Shown here: positions 52,575 through 62,930 of the stretch, in pieces
Layout: the number at the start of each line of letters is the position of its first letter
Position numbering within the stretch: position 1 is the stretch's first letter
Source of the DNA: Pelomonas parva
Lineage (GTDB): Bacteria; Pseudomonadota; Gammaproteobacteria; Burkholderiales; Burkholderiaceae_C
Direction: 5' to 3'
DNA: 64,000 bases
NCBI RefSeq assembly: GCF_043555835.1
Contig: NZ_JBIGHV010000002.1
Span: forward strand, 744,001-808,000
Translations under genes and position numbers: made by a program
The notes under the pieces: model-generated
The model's database searches: none
The model's input: the letters and a program-made list of their open reading frames with translations, nothing else
What the model was told of the DNA's origin: nothing

Positions 52575-53842
52575 GTGGCGAGGGCAGCGAGGCGTTCAGC
52601 GGCCGGGGGGTGCGAGTAGTAAAAACGGGCGTAGACCGGGTCTGGTGTCAGTGTGCCGGCGTTGTCCTCGTGCAGCTTGAGCAGCGCTGCGGACAGATCG
52701 GCGCCGCTGGCATGCGCGCGGGCATAGGCGTCGGCCTGGAACTCGTCGCGGCGCGAGAAGTGGCTGGCCAGCGGCGTGACGAAGAAGCCGAACACCGGGC
52801 CGGCAAGCAGGAACAGCATCAGCGCCAGCGCGTCGTTCGGCGCCCCCAGGTTCGGCTGCACGCCCAGGCCCAGGTAGAAGGCCGGCTGTTGCGCCAGCCA
52901 GCCCAGCAGCGCAAAGCCGGCCAGGCTCATCGCGAAGGCCAGCACGATGCGCTTGACGATGTGCTTGTGCTTGAAGTGGCCCAGCTCGTGCGCCAGCACC
53001 GCCTCCAGCTCGCTGCCGTTGAGCTTGGACAACAGCGTGTCGAAAAAGACGACGCGCTTTGCCGGGCCGAAGCCGCTGAAGTAGGCGTTGGCATGCGCCG
53101 AGCGCCGGCTGCCGTCCATGACGAACAGCCCCTTGGCCGCAAAGCCGCAGCGGGCCATCAGCCGCTCGACACGCTCTTTCAGCGCTACATCGGTCAGCGG
53201 CTCGAACTTGTTGAACAGCGGTGCGATGACGGTCGGGTAGAGCACCATGACGAGCAGTTGGAAGCCCATCCACACACCCCAGGCCCACAGCCACCAGCGC
53301 GGGCCGGCGGCGCCCATCAGCCACAGGATCAGCGCCAGCAGCGGCAGGCCCAGCACCACGGCCAGCAACAGGCCCTTGAGCATGTCGCCGACATACAGGC
53401 CGAGCGTCATGCGGTTGAAGCCGAAGGCCTGCTCGATCTTGAAGGTCGAATACAGCTCCCAGGGCAGGTCCAGCAGCGAGCCGATCAGTGCAAACGCGGC
53501 GACGAGGCCGAGTTGGTAGCCTATCGTCTGCCAGCCTTCGGGCAAGGACTGGCTCGCCTGCAGCACCCAGCCGTTCAGCAGATTCAGCCCGCCCAAGAGC
53601 GTCCAGGCCAGCAGCACGACGGCGTTGAAGGCCAGCGCCAGCAGGCCGAAGCGGGAGCGGGCGATTGTGTAGTCCGCCGCCTTCTGGTGGGCCGACAGCG
53701 TCACGCTGCCGGAGAATGCCGCCGGCACGCGGCCGCGGTGGGCCGCGACATGGCGGACCTGGCGCGAGGACAGCCAGAACTTGACGAGCAGGGAAGCCGC
53801 AAGTGCGACCGCAAAAGCAAGGGACAACAGCGTGGGCGACAT
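52571..53842 (-). CDS. M48-family (Ste24-like) membrane zinc peptidase
   Basis: Integral membrane metallopeptidase of 423 residues with several helices. The zinc motif HELGHFKHKH (HExxH) lies at about 290, with the third ligand in the RRDEFQADAYAR segment. The N-terminal 200 residues follow the CAAX-protease-like part of Ste24. Role is probably membrane-protein quality control. First gene of a four-gene minus-strand operon with ATGA overlaps, divergent from orn by 51 bases. Confidence 0.94.
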   Translation of the reverse strand: MSPTLLSLAFAVALAASLLVKFWLSSRQVRHVAAHRGRVPAAFSGSVTLSAHQKAADYTIARSRFGLLALAFNAVVLLAWTLLGGLNLLNGWVLQASQSLPEGWQTIGYQLGLVAAFALIGSLLDLPWELYSTFKIEQAFGFNRMTLGLYVGDMLKGLLLAVVLGLPLLALILWLMGAAGPRWWLWAWGVWMGFQLLVMVLYPTVIAPLFNKFEPLTDVALKERVERLMARCGFAAKGLFVMDGSRRSAHANAYFSGFGPAKRVVFFDTLLSKLNGSELEAVLAHELGHFKHKHIVKRIVLAFAMSLAGFALLGWLAQQPAFYLGLGVQPNLGAPNDALALMLFLLAGPVFGFFVTPLASHFSRRDEFQADAYARAHASGADLSAALLKLHEDNAGTLTPDPVYARFYYSHPPAAERLAALAT

Positions 53843-53893
53843 AGGCGTCGAGTTTAGGCTGCGACAATTTCCCGCTGTTCAAGCGAGCCCACC

Positions 53894-54454
53894 ATGTCCG
53901 ACACCCTTGCCCTCAGCGAAAACAACCTGATCTGGATCGACCTCGAGATGACAGGTCTTTACCCGGACACCGACCGCATCATCGAGATCGCCGTCGTTGT
54001 CACCGATGCCAACCTGGAGCAGCGCGTGCAGGGCCCCGTGTTCGCCGTGCACCAGAGCGACGAAACGCTGGACAAGATGGACGCCTGGAACAAGGGCACC
54101 CATGGCCGCAGCGGCCTCATCGACCGCGTGAAGGCGTCGACCGTCTCCGAGGCCGATGCCGCTGCGCAGACCATCGCCTTCCTGAAGCAATACGTGCCCA
54201 AGGGCAAGAGCCCCATGTGCGGCAACAGCATCTGCCAGGACCGCCGCTTCCTCGCCAACTACATGCCGGAGCTGGAGAGCTTTTTCCACTACCGCAACCT
54301 GGACGTGTCCACGCTGAAGGAGCTGGCCAAGCGCTGGAAGCCGTCGGCGCTGGAGGGCTTCAAGAAGGCCCAGGCGCACACGGCGCTGGCCGACATCCAG
54401 GAGTCCATCGAGGAACTGGTGCATTACCGCACTCACTTCCTGAACCTGGGCTGA
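53894..54454 (+). CDS. orn: Oligoribonuclease
   Basis: DEDDh 3'-5' exonuclease of 186 residues that finishes RNA decay and degrades pGpG from c-di-GMP turnover. Exo motifs: I WIDLEMTGL, II GNSICQDRRFL, and III with His-Asp in AHTALADI. It is essential in many gamma- and betaproteobacteria. Its stop lies 15 bases before the pabB-pabC gene. Confidence 0.97.
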   Translation: MSDTLALSENNLIWIDLEMTGLYPDTDRIIEIAVVVTDANLEQRVQGPVFAVHQSDETLDKMDAWNKGTHGRSGLIDRVKASTVSEADAAAQTIAFLKQYVPKGKSPMCGNSICQDRRFLANYMPELESFFHYRNLDVSTLKELAKRWKPSALEGFKKAQAHTALADIQESIEELVHYRTHFLNLG

Positions 54455-54468
54455 CCCTTTCAGCGAGC

Positions 54469-56226
54469 GTGCTGCACGCCGCCTTCGACTTCCCCCGCCA
54501 CCCGCTGGCCCGCGAGGATGGCGAGCGGCTGCGCGGCTGCTGGAACGCGCCGCCCGTGCGCTGGCTGCGGGCGACACGGCTGGATGAAGTCCGCGCCGTC
54601 ATCGCCGAGGCCGAGGCTGTGGCACGAGCGGGCGCCTGGGTGCTGGGCGGTCTGCGCTACGAAGCTGCGGCGGCCTTCGACAAGGTTCTTGCGACTCATG
54701 CCAGTGCCGCGCCGCTGGCCGAGTTCGCCGTCTTCGACACCGCGCCCGAGCCGTGGCCGGAAAGTGGTGCGACACACACCGGCTTCCTCGGCTGGCGCGA
54801 TGACGAGCCCGACGCAACCGCCGCCATCGAGCGCATCCGCGACTACATCCGCGCCGGCGATTGCTACCAGGTCAACCTGACGACGCGGTTGCGCACGGCG
54901 GCGGGCAAGCTCGATCCCGAGCAGCTCTTCCTCGCGCTACACGGCAGCCAGCCGGGCGGCTTCAACCTGTTCCTGCGCGAGGCCGGCGCGGCCAGCGTGT
55001 CGCCGGAACTCTTTTTCGACTGGCGCCCCGTGCCCGGCGCCAAGGCCAGCTGGCTGCTGGCCGCCCAGCCGATGAAGGGCACCGCGCCGCGCGGGCGCGA
55101 CCGCGTCGACGACGAGGCGGCTCAAGCCCATCTGCGCACCAGCGAGAAGGAACGTGCCGAGAACCTGATGATCGTGGACCTGCTGCGCAACGACCTCAGC
55201 CGCGTCGCGCAGCTCGGCACCGTGCGCGTGCCGCGCCTGTTCGAGCTGCATGCGCTGCCGACCGTCTGGCAGATGACGTCCACCGTCACCGCCGTCAGCC
55301 GCGCCGGGCTGACGCTGGCGGACGCGTTTGCGGCGCTGTTCCCTTGCGGGTCGGTGACCGGCGCGCCCAAGGTACGGGCGATGCAGGTCATCCGCGAGCT
55401 GGAGCCGTCGGCCCGGGGCTGGTATTGCGGCGCGCTCGGGCTGATCCAGCCGGGCGGCATCGCGACGTTCAACGTGCCCATCCGCACTGCCGAGTTCGGT
55501 GGCGACAAGCTCACCTGCGGCATCGGCAGCGCCATCACGCTGGACAGCGAGCCGGCGGCCGAGATCGCCGAGTGGCGGGCCAAGTCGCGCTTTCTCGCCC
55601 GCGCCGAGGCGCCCGTCGAGGCGCTGGAAACCTTGCGTCTGGAGGCCGGGGTGGCAGTTCGGGCCGACGCCCACCTGGCCCGCATGCAGCGCACGGCGCG
55701 CCACTTCGGCCTGCGCTTCTCGCTGACCGAGGCACGCGCTCATCTCAAAGCGGTCGCGGCAGCCCACCCACAAGGCTGCTGGCGCCTGCGCCTGACCTGC
55801 GACGGCGAGGGCCGTCTCGCCCACACGCTGAGCGCGTTCACGCCCACGACCGAACCGGTGAAGCTGGCGCTGGCCGACGGCCCCGTCACTACGCTGGGCC
55901 CACGTGCCGAATTCCTCGCCCACAAGACCACGCGCCGCGAGCTTTACGCCTTCGCCAAGCCGGCCGAGGCCTTCGACGTCATCCTGTGGAATGAGGCCGG
56001 CGAGCTGACCGAGTGCAGCTTCGGCAACCTGGCCCTGCATATCGACGGCCAATGGCTGACGCCGCCGCTGGCCGCCGGCCTGCTGCCCGGCGTGCTGCGC
56101 GCCGAGCTGCTGGCGCAGGGCCGCATCAAGGAAGCGCGCCTGACCCGGGACGACCTGGCCCGCGCCCACGGGCTGGCCTTCTTCAACAGCCTGCGCGGCT
56201 GGCTTGATGCTGGTCTGCTGAGCTGA
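54469..56226 (+). CDS. Aminodeoxychorismate synthase I / lyase fusion (PabB-PabC)
   Basis: Bifunctional folate-synthesis protein of 585 residues. The N-terminal part (about 1-340) is a PabB/chorismate-binding enzyme (DYIRAGDCYQVNLTTRL, PMKGTAPRGRD, VDLLRNDLSRVAQLGTV, FPCGSVTGAPKVRAMQ). The C-terminal part (about 355-585) is a PLP-dependent PabC-like lyase, with Lys in LAHKTTRRELY and Glu in WNEAGELTECSFGNL. Fusion is common in this order. GTG 54469 was taken as start, since no ATG fits. PabA is not in the window. Confidence 0.93.
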   Translation: MLHAAFDFPRHPLAREDGERLRGCWNAPPVRWLRATRLDEVRAVIAEAEAVARAGAWVLGGLRYEAAAAFDKVLATHASAAPLAEFAVFDTAPEPWPESGATHTGFLGWRDDEPDATAAIERIRDYIRAGDCYQVNLTTRLRTAAGKLDPEQLFLALHGSQPGGFNLFLREAGAASVSPELFFDWRPVPGAKASWLLAAQPMKGTAPRGRDRVDDEAAQAHLRTSEKERAENLMIVDLLRNDLSRVAQLGTVRVPRLFELHALPTVWQMTSTVTAVSRAGLTLADAFAALFPCGSVTGAPKVRAMQVIRELEPSARGWYCGALGLIQPGGIATFNVPIRTAEFGGDKLTCGIGSAITLDSEPAAEIAEWRAKSRFLARAEAPVEALETLRLEAGVAVRADAHLARMQRTARHFGLRFSLTEARAHLKAVAAAHPQGCWRLRLTCDGEGRLAHTLSAFTPTTEPVKLALADGPVTTLGPRAEFLAHKTTRRELYAFAKPAEAFDVILWNEAGELTECSFGNLALHIDGQWLTPPLAAGLLPGVLRAELLAQGRIKEARLTRDDLARAHGLAFFNSLRGWLDAGLLS

Positions 56227-56232
56227 GTCCAT

Positions 56233-56550
56233 TTGGTGAAAACCCTGAAAGCATGCTACAGTCGCGGCTTCGCTCGGCTCAGGCCGGGCATCGTACGTCT
56301 CCTCTGACCTCGTTCGGCCCGTAGTTCATACGGCTTCTCGAACACCCCTCGTGGATCGGTCGGCGGCGATGAAGCCGTCGCTTTGACTGTTCCCCCGTGC
56401 CGCAACCGACTGCAATCTGCAGCCCGAGCCGCCCGACACGAGCTTTCTCCCAGCGACTTTGACTGTTGAACGGCATGAGCTGTTCAGCGCCCGCGTGCCG
56501 CCCTCACTGAATTTTGGGCGGCATGGACGGGCTTTGACTGAAAGAATGAA
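56233..56550 (+). promoter_or_regulatory. Promoter and long leader of rhlE, with repeated motif
   Basis: A promoter-like pair TTGGTG (56233-56238) and TACAGT (56257-56262) with 18-base spacing would start RNA near 56269. The leader of about 280 bases contains CTTTGACTG three times, at 56391-56399, 56457-56465 and 56532-56540, the last copy about ten bases before the start codon. It could be a site for autoregulation or RNA control. No other gene is seen in this gap. Confidence 0.55.
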
Positions 56551-58125
<1,575 letters not shown>

Positions 58126-58143
58126 GTTGAACCACTGAAAAGC

Positions 58144-58167
58144 AAAAGCGGGCCTCGGCCCGCTTTT
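58144..58167. terminator. Bidirectional rho-independent terminator
   Basis: AAAAGCGGGCC (58144-58154) pairs perfectly with GGCCCGCTTTT (58157-58167) around a TC loop. It ends rhlE and, read on the other strand, also ends the GH5 operon, whose stop codon lies directly beside it. Confidence 0.9.
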
Positions 58168-59181
58168 CTATTGCTGCTTCAGGAAGGGTTCCAGCCAGCG
58201 CATCTGCGGCTTGTCCTTGCCGTCCTTGCCCGGCTCCAGCGACAGGAAGTAGTCGCCCCAGGTCGGGCCGCCGGCCCACCACAGCCAGCCGGTCCAGACG
58301 TCGGCGTTGTCCTGCAGGTGCTGCAGCGCGCTGCGGATGACCTGCTCGCAGACGGGGTTGGCGCCGCCGCCCAGTTCGCCCAGCAGCGCGCGGCGCTTGT
58401 TGGCCTTGAGCCAGGCGGTGAAGCGCTGCAGGCGCTCGACGCCGATGGTGGGGCTGACGCACTCGGTGTTCGTGCCCGAGCCGTCCTTGTCGAAGTACTG
58501 GTGCACCTCGAACACCATGTTGTCCAGCGGGTCACGCACCTTGCCCATGACCTCGGCGTTGGGCGTGCCGTACCACTTGCTCTCGAACCAGCTCCAGGCG
58601 CCGGTGTAGCCATTGCCGGGCAACGTGATGAGGTTCTTCGCGCCGGCGGCGCGGATGGCGTCGACGGCGGCCTGTGCCGCTTCTGCCCAGGTTTCGGTGG
58701 GCATCTCGCGCGGCTCGTTGACGAGGCCGAACTGCACCTTGGGGTTGTCCTTGAACTGCAGCGCCAGGCGCCGCCAGAAGTCGGCAAAGGCGGCGAAGGG
58801 CACCTCGGGTTTGCCGACATGCACGTTTTTGTAGGCCGCGTAGTTGTGAGGGTCCAGCAGCACATGCAGGCCCCGTGCGGTCGTGCCGTCGACAAACTCG
58901 CGCAGGCGGCCCAGCTCGGTCGAGTCCAGCTCGCCCATCAAGGTGGGCTGCAGGCGCTCCCAGCGGAAGGCGATGCGCATCAGGTTCATGCCCTTGGCCT
59001 GGTAGTAGGCCGTGCTGGCGACGCTGGGGTAGACGTACTCCCTGCCGTAGACGCCGGGGAAGGGCAGTTTCTCGCCCCATTCGGCGCTGGACAGGCTGAT
59101 GCCCTGCCATTCGAGCTTGGGCGGTGCGGCTTGGGCGGCCAGGGCGGCGGCCAGCAGCGTGGCGCCAATCAATCGCTTCAT
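58168..59181 (-). CDS. GH5 endo-beta-1,4-glucanase, exported
   Basis: Retaining glycosidase of 337 residues, probably GH5 subfamily 5 (Trichoderma EGII-like). A signal peptide covers about 1-18 (LIGATLLAAALAAQA). Markers are FPGVYGREYVYPS, GMNLMRIAFRWERLQPT, LLDPHNYAAY, acid/base Glu156 (GLVNEPREM) and nucleophile Glu269 (LLGELGGG). WTGWLWWAGGPTWGDYF closes the barrel. Such enzymes can cut cellulose and glucomannan. It is last in the SGNH-AGE-GH5 operon, overlapping the AGE gene by ATGA, with AAGGAG before its start. Confidence 0.93.
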   Translation of the reverse strand: MKRLIGATLLAAALAAQAAPPKLEWQGISLSSAEWGEKLPFPGVYGREYVYPSVASTAYYQAKGMNLMRIAFRWERLQPTLMGELDSTELGRLREFVDGTTARGLHVLLDPHNYAAYKNVHVGKPEVPFAAFADFWRRLALQFKDNPKVQFGLVNEPREMPTETWAEAAQAAVDAIRAAGAKNLITLPGNGYTGAWSWFESKWYGTPNAEVMGKVRDPLDNMVFEVHQYFDKDGSGTNTECVSPTIGVERLQRFTAWLKANKRRALLGELGGGANPVCEQVIRSALQHLQDNADVWTGWLWWAGGPTWGDYFLSLEPGKDGKDKPQMRWLEPFLKQQ

Positions 59182-60404
59182 TTGTCGTCTCCTTTTTGTC
59201 GGGCGGGTGGCTGCACGCCCAGCGCGGCGAGCACGTCCTGGCAGGCGCCCATGGTGTGGTAATCGGTCTTGCCGGCAGGACTCTTCTCGTCGGTGAGCTT
59301 GGCGTTGTTGTTGCTGAGGATGCGGTACCAGGCGCCGTGCTCGTGGTCCACGAAGTGCTGCCAGGCGTAGGTCCAGAGGCGGTCGTACCACTGCCAGTAG
59401 GCGTCGTCGCCCGAGCGCTGGGCCAGCCAGGCGGCGGCGGCGAGGCTCTCGGCTTGCACCCAGAAGTACTTGTCGCCGTCACAGACCTCGCCACCGGGGG
59501 CGAAGCCGTAGACCAGGCCGCCGTAGATCTCGTCCCAACCGTGCTTCATGGCGGTGTCGAAGAAGTGGCGGGCGGTCGGGTACAGCCAGCCCGGCGCGGC
59601 GCTACCCAGGCGGCGCTCCAGCATCAGCAATAACTTGGCCCACTCCGTCAGGTGGCCGGTCTGGAAGCCCCAGGGCCGGAAGATGTTGGTCTTGTCGTCG
59701 CGGTTGTAGTCCCAGTCGGGCGTCCAGTCGGTCTTGTAGTGCTCCCAGACCAGGCCGTCGGCTTTGGACGCCTGGCGTTGGGCGATGGACGTGGCGAGGG
59801 TCAACGCACGGTCCAGGTAGCGAGCCTCACAGGTGGCGGCGTGGGCGGCCAGCATGGCTTCGCAGGCGTGCATGTTGGCGTTCTGGCCGCGGTAGGGGCC
59901 GACCTGCCAGTCCGGCGTGGCCTCGTCGGCGTAGAGACCGTGGGCCGGTTCCCAGAAGCGCTGCTCCATCAGCGCGAAGGTCGCGGCAATGCCTTCGCGC
60001 GCCCCGGCCACGCCGGCCTCGGCGGCATGCGCGTTGGCCAGTAGCACAAAGGCCAGGCCGTAGCAGTGGTTGGTGCCATCGGTGACGCTGGCGCGGCCGT
60101 CCTGCCAGTCCAGTACCCAGGCATAGCCGCCTTGCGGTTGCTGGTGAGCCTGGTTCACGAAGGCCAGCGCATGCGCCACGTCTTCCACCGGCCCGCCGAA
60201 CCAGCGCCAGGCCAGCGCATGGTTGAAGACGAACCGGGTGCTGCTCACCAGGTGGCGCGTGCGGCGGTCATAGACTGTGCCGTCGTCCTTGAAGAACTGG
60301 AAGCAGCCGCCGGTCTCGTCCTTCACTCGCGGCGCGTAGAAGGCCAGCGTGTGGCGCATGTGGGCCCACAGCGCGTCGGGCTGGCGCATGTCGGGAACGC
60401 TCAT
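59178..60404 (-). CDS. AGE-family sugar epimerase/isomerase
   Basis: Member of the N-acylglucosamine 2-epimerase family (PF07221), (alpha/alpha)6 barrel, 408 residues. Relatives convert mannose to fructose or cellobiose/mannobiose to their 2-epimers. Visible blocks: HLVSSTRFVFNHALAWRWFG, NANMHACEAMLAAHAAT, FRPWGFQTGHLTEWAKLLL, KYFWVQAESLAAAAWLA and TDYHTMGACQDVLAAL. Conserved His residues for proton transfer are in HL/HACEA/GHLTEW/TDYHTM. No signal peptide; cytosolic. In this locus a mannose isomerase or mannobiose epimerase role is likely. Overlaps both neighbours by ATGA. Confidence 0.9.
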   Translation of the reverse strand: MSVPDMRQPDALWAHMRHTLAFYAPRVKDETGGCFQFFKDDGTVYDRRTRHLVSSTRFVFNHALAWRWFGGPVEDVAHALAFVNQAHQQPQGGYAWVLDWQDGRASVTDGTNHCYGLAFVLLANAHAAEAGVAGAREGIAATFALMEQRFWEPAHGLYADEATPDWQVGPYRGQNANMHACEAMLAAHAATCEARYLDRALTLATSIAQRQASKADGLVWEHYKTDWTPDWDYNRDDKTNIFRPWGFQTGHLTEWAKLLLMLERRLGSAAPGWLYPTARHFFDTAMKHGWDEIYGGLVYGFAPGGEVCDGDKYFWVQAESLAAAAWLAQRSGDDAYWQWYDRLWTYAWQHFVDHEHGAWYRILSNNNAKLTDEKSPAGKTDYHTMGACQDVLAALGVQPPARQKGDDK

Positions 60405-62566
60405 TTCAACACCTCGTCTTTCAGGAAACGGGTCAGCTCGTCGGCCATCTGCGCATGCACGTCGATGCGCGGATGGGCCCAGGCAAACGCCGCGAAGCGG
60501 TAGCTCCACACCTTGGCATCGCCTTCGCCGCGCAGCGTCTGCACGGCGCGCTCCACGGCCTGCGGGATGGCGGGCTGCTCGCGCGGGGCCGACATGCCGC
60601 CCATCAGCAGCACGATCTTGGCCTGCGGGTGGCGGCCGCGCAGCTGGCGCACGAAGGCGAGGTAGCGCGGGCCGAAGTCTGCAGCGATCGGCTGGCCCTT
60701 GGAGGCCGGGAAGCCATGGTCGTTCTGGCCCAGGTTGAGCAGCACGACATCGGGCGCACGCACGTCGGCCGGCGCGACGGCCGCGTCCTTGCGCGGGGCG
60801 ACCCGGTTCCACACGTCGGGCATGAGCAGGTCGTGCCAGGTGGCGGTGATGCCGATGCCGCTGATGGCAATGCCGACATAGTCCGCACCCAGCCGTGCTG
60901 CGGCCACGGCGCCGTAGGCCCGCGTGCCGTCGTGGGGGTAGAGGTCGTCGTACTGGTCGTCGGCGACGTCGCCGTTGCAGGCGCCGGCGGTGATGGAGTC
61001 GCCGTAGAAGGCCAGCGTCAGCGGGCGGGCCGGCGGCGGGGCCAGCAGCTTGCCGCCTTCGGCCAGGCGCAGGCCGTGCAAGCTGGCTTCGGCCATGGAG
61101 CCCTCGGTGCGCTTGACCAGACGCAGCGTGTGCTCGCCGTCGGCCAGCGGCTCACGCAGCCGCCAGACGGTGTGGTCCTTGCCGGGCACGGCCAGCGGGT
61201 TCACGCGGCCGTCGATCTCGACCGTGAAGTGGCTGGTGCCCCAGTGCGTGGACGAGAACTCCAGCGCCAGATCGCGGCCGGTGAAGCGTGCCCGCAGCTC
61301 GCTGCCGCTCCAGGCCATCAGCTTGGACGAGGGCAGGGGCCCGGCGCCGACGCGCCCCACCCAGCGCAGTTGGGGATCGTTGGCGGGGATCAGGCCGGGG
61401 CGGTTGGTGGGCGACTCGCGCACGAAGTCGCTGGCGCGCAGCGCGGGCGGCAGGATGCCGGCCGACATGACGGCCAGGAGGCTGGCCGGGCGGCCGCTGC
61501 CGGCCCATTCGTCACGCTTCACGCGCACCTGCAGCAGGTGGGCGGTGGGTTCGAGGTCGCGGCCGACGACCTTGTAGTGCCAGCCGAGGTAGCCCTTGCG
61601 GTCGGCGACATGGCCTTGCAACGTGACCCAGGGGCCGTCGTCCACGCGGGCTTCGAGGTTGCGGTAGTGCTCGCTCTCGGCGTGGAAGACGGCGACCTCG
61701 CTGCCGTAGACGAGGAAGCGGGCCTCGGCATCGTTGGCTTTGCTGACCCAGCCGGGCTGCTGGCCGGTCCATTCGGGGTGTACCTCGCCGCCGCGCTCGA
61801 AGCCGCGCACCTGGTAGGGCTTGAGCGTGTCGCCGGTCAACAAGCGGGTGAACTCATGCGCACGGCCGTGGAGCGGTTCGGGCACGGGCGCTGCAGCGAC
61901 GGCAGGTGTTCGTGCTGCAGCGCGCAGCGTCTCGGCCAGCGCCAGCGCGATGCGCTGGTGGCCCATGCCGTTGGGGTGCACCGGCTCGTCGTAGAGCGAC
62001 GCCCAGCGGTCCTGGCCGGTCTCCACGCGCGCCTGCATCCAGCGGCCGAAGTCCAGCGCCGTCAGGCCGTAGTGGGCCGCCAGCTTCAACTGGATCTCCA
62101 CCGCGTCACGCGCCTGGTTGCCCTGCTGGGTCAGGCCCAGCACGACCACGGCGGGTGGCTTCTTCGCGGCCAGCAGCTTGCGCAGGATGGCCTCGTAGCT
62201 GCTGCCGCGCACGCCGGGGTCCAGCCATTGGTCGTTGACGCCGAACTCGACGATGACGAGATCGGGCGACTTGTCCAGCACCTGGGACTGCAGGCGCTGC
62301 ACACCGGCCGCCGAGTCTGTGCCGCTGACACCGGCATTGATCAGCTTGACCTTGGGCCCGAGCGACTTCGCCAGCAGCGCCGCCCAGCCCTTCTCGCGTG
62401 GCGGCTGGGCCGCGTAGCCGGTGGTGATCGATCCACCCAGGGTGGCGAGCGTGATGGGCTCGCCAGCCTCCAGCCGCTTCATGACCGCTTGCAGCCGCGG
62501 TTCCGCGTGGGCGATCACCGGAAGCATCAGTGACACGGCCAAGCCCAATCCTTTCAACCAGTCCAT
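60401..62566 (-). CDS. Double SGNH hydrolase with CE2-like acetylesterase half, exported
   Basis: Protein of 721 residues with a signal peptide (about 1-21, LGLAVSLMLPVIAHA). The first SGNH domain (about 30-225) has nucleophile Ser46 (LGGSITTGY), Asn111 (FGVNDQW) and His197 (EPVHPNG, with Glu where Asp is usual). A beta-sandwich region (about 235-500, ending ADGEHTLRLVKR) precedes a second SGNH domain with Ser524 (FYGDSITAGAC), Asn in NLGQNDHG and His in HPRIDVHAQMA. Sandwich plus SGNH is the CE2 layout, whose members remove acetyl groups from glucomannan. The extra N-terminal esterase domain is unusual. First gene of its operon. Confidence 0.9.
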   Translation of the reverse strand: MDWLKGLGLAVSLMLPVIAHAEPRLQAVMKRLEAGEPITLATLGGSITTGYAAQPPREKGWAALLAKSLGPKVKLINAGVSGTDSAAGVQRLQSQVLDKSPDLVIVEFGVNDQWLDPGVRGSSYEAILRKLLAAKKPPAVVVLGLTQQGNQARDAVEIQLKLAAHYGLTALDFGRWMQARVETGQDRWASLYDEPVHPNGMGHQRIALALAETLRAAARTPAVAAAPVPEPLHGRAHEFTRLLTGDTLKPYQVRGFERGGEVHPEWTGQQPGWVSKANDAEARFLVYGSEVAVFHAESEHYRNLEARVDDGPWVTLQGHVADRKGYLGWHYKVVGRDLEPTAHLLQVRVKRDEWAGSGRPASLLAVMSAGILPPALRASDFVRESPTNRPGLIPANDPQLRWVGRVGAGPLPSSKLMAWSGSELRARFTGRDLALEFSSTHWGTSHFTVEIDGRVNPLAVPGKDHTVWRLREPLADGEHTLRLVKRTEGSMAEASLHGLRLAEGGKLLAPPPARPLTLAFYGDSITAGACNGDVADDQYDDLYPHDGTRAYGAVAAARLGADYVGIAISGIGITATWHDLLMPDVWNRVAPRKDAAVAPADVRAPDVVLLNLGQNDHGFPASKGQPIAADFGPRYLAFVRQLRGRHPQAKIVLLMGGMSAPREQPAIPQAVERAVQTLRGEGDAKVWSYRFAAFAWAHPRIDVHAQMADELTRFLKDEVLK

Positions 62567-62930
62567 ATCAAACCTTTTTTGGCGCCCTGGCCGAGTTGCA
62601 GCGGCAGGTTCGGCTCGGCGGCGGCGCCCGGGCGCTTGAGCGTGGTCGCTGGAACCACGTTGTCTCTAGTTGTTTACTAAACGGCAGGGATTATGGGCGC
62701 AGTTTTGGCGCCGGCGCCGAGTGTGTCGTGTGCAAAACATCGGGACTATCCCCGAGTGCGGTCGCAAATATAGAGAAACAGAATGCGCAACAAAACAATG
62801 TTTAGCTTTGCCGGTGGGCGGAGCAGGAGACGGGCCGCAAGCCACCTGGGCGCGGCGCATGGCGGAGCGCTTCGCGGCCCGCCGGAGTCTCCCGCCGCAG
62901 GCCGGCTGTGCGACTGACGACTGACACGAC
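62567..62930. promoter_or_regulatory. Divergent regulatory region of the glucomannan locus
   Basis: The 364-base gap between the two divergent arms is AT-richer than its surroundings at about 62660-62815 and holds no convincing gene. It contains a perfect GTTTACTAAAC palindrome (62672-62682) and an inverted repeat CGTGGT-N7-ACCACG (62641-62659), both candidate operators. The regulator is not in the window. Confidence 0.55.
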
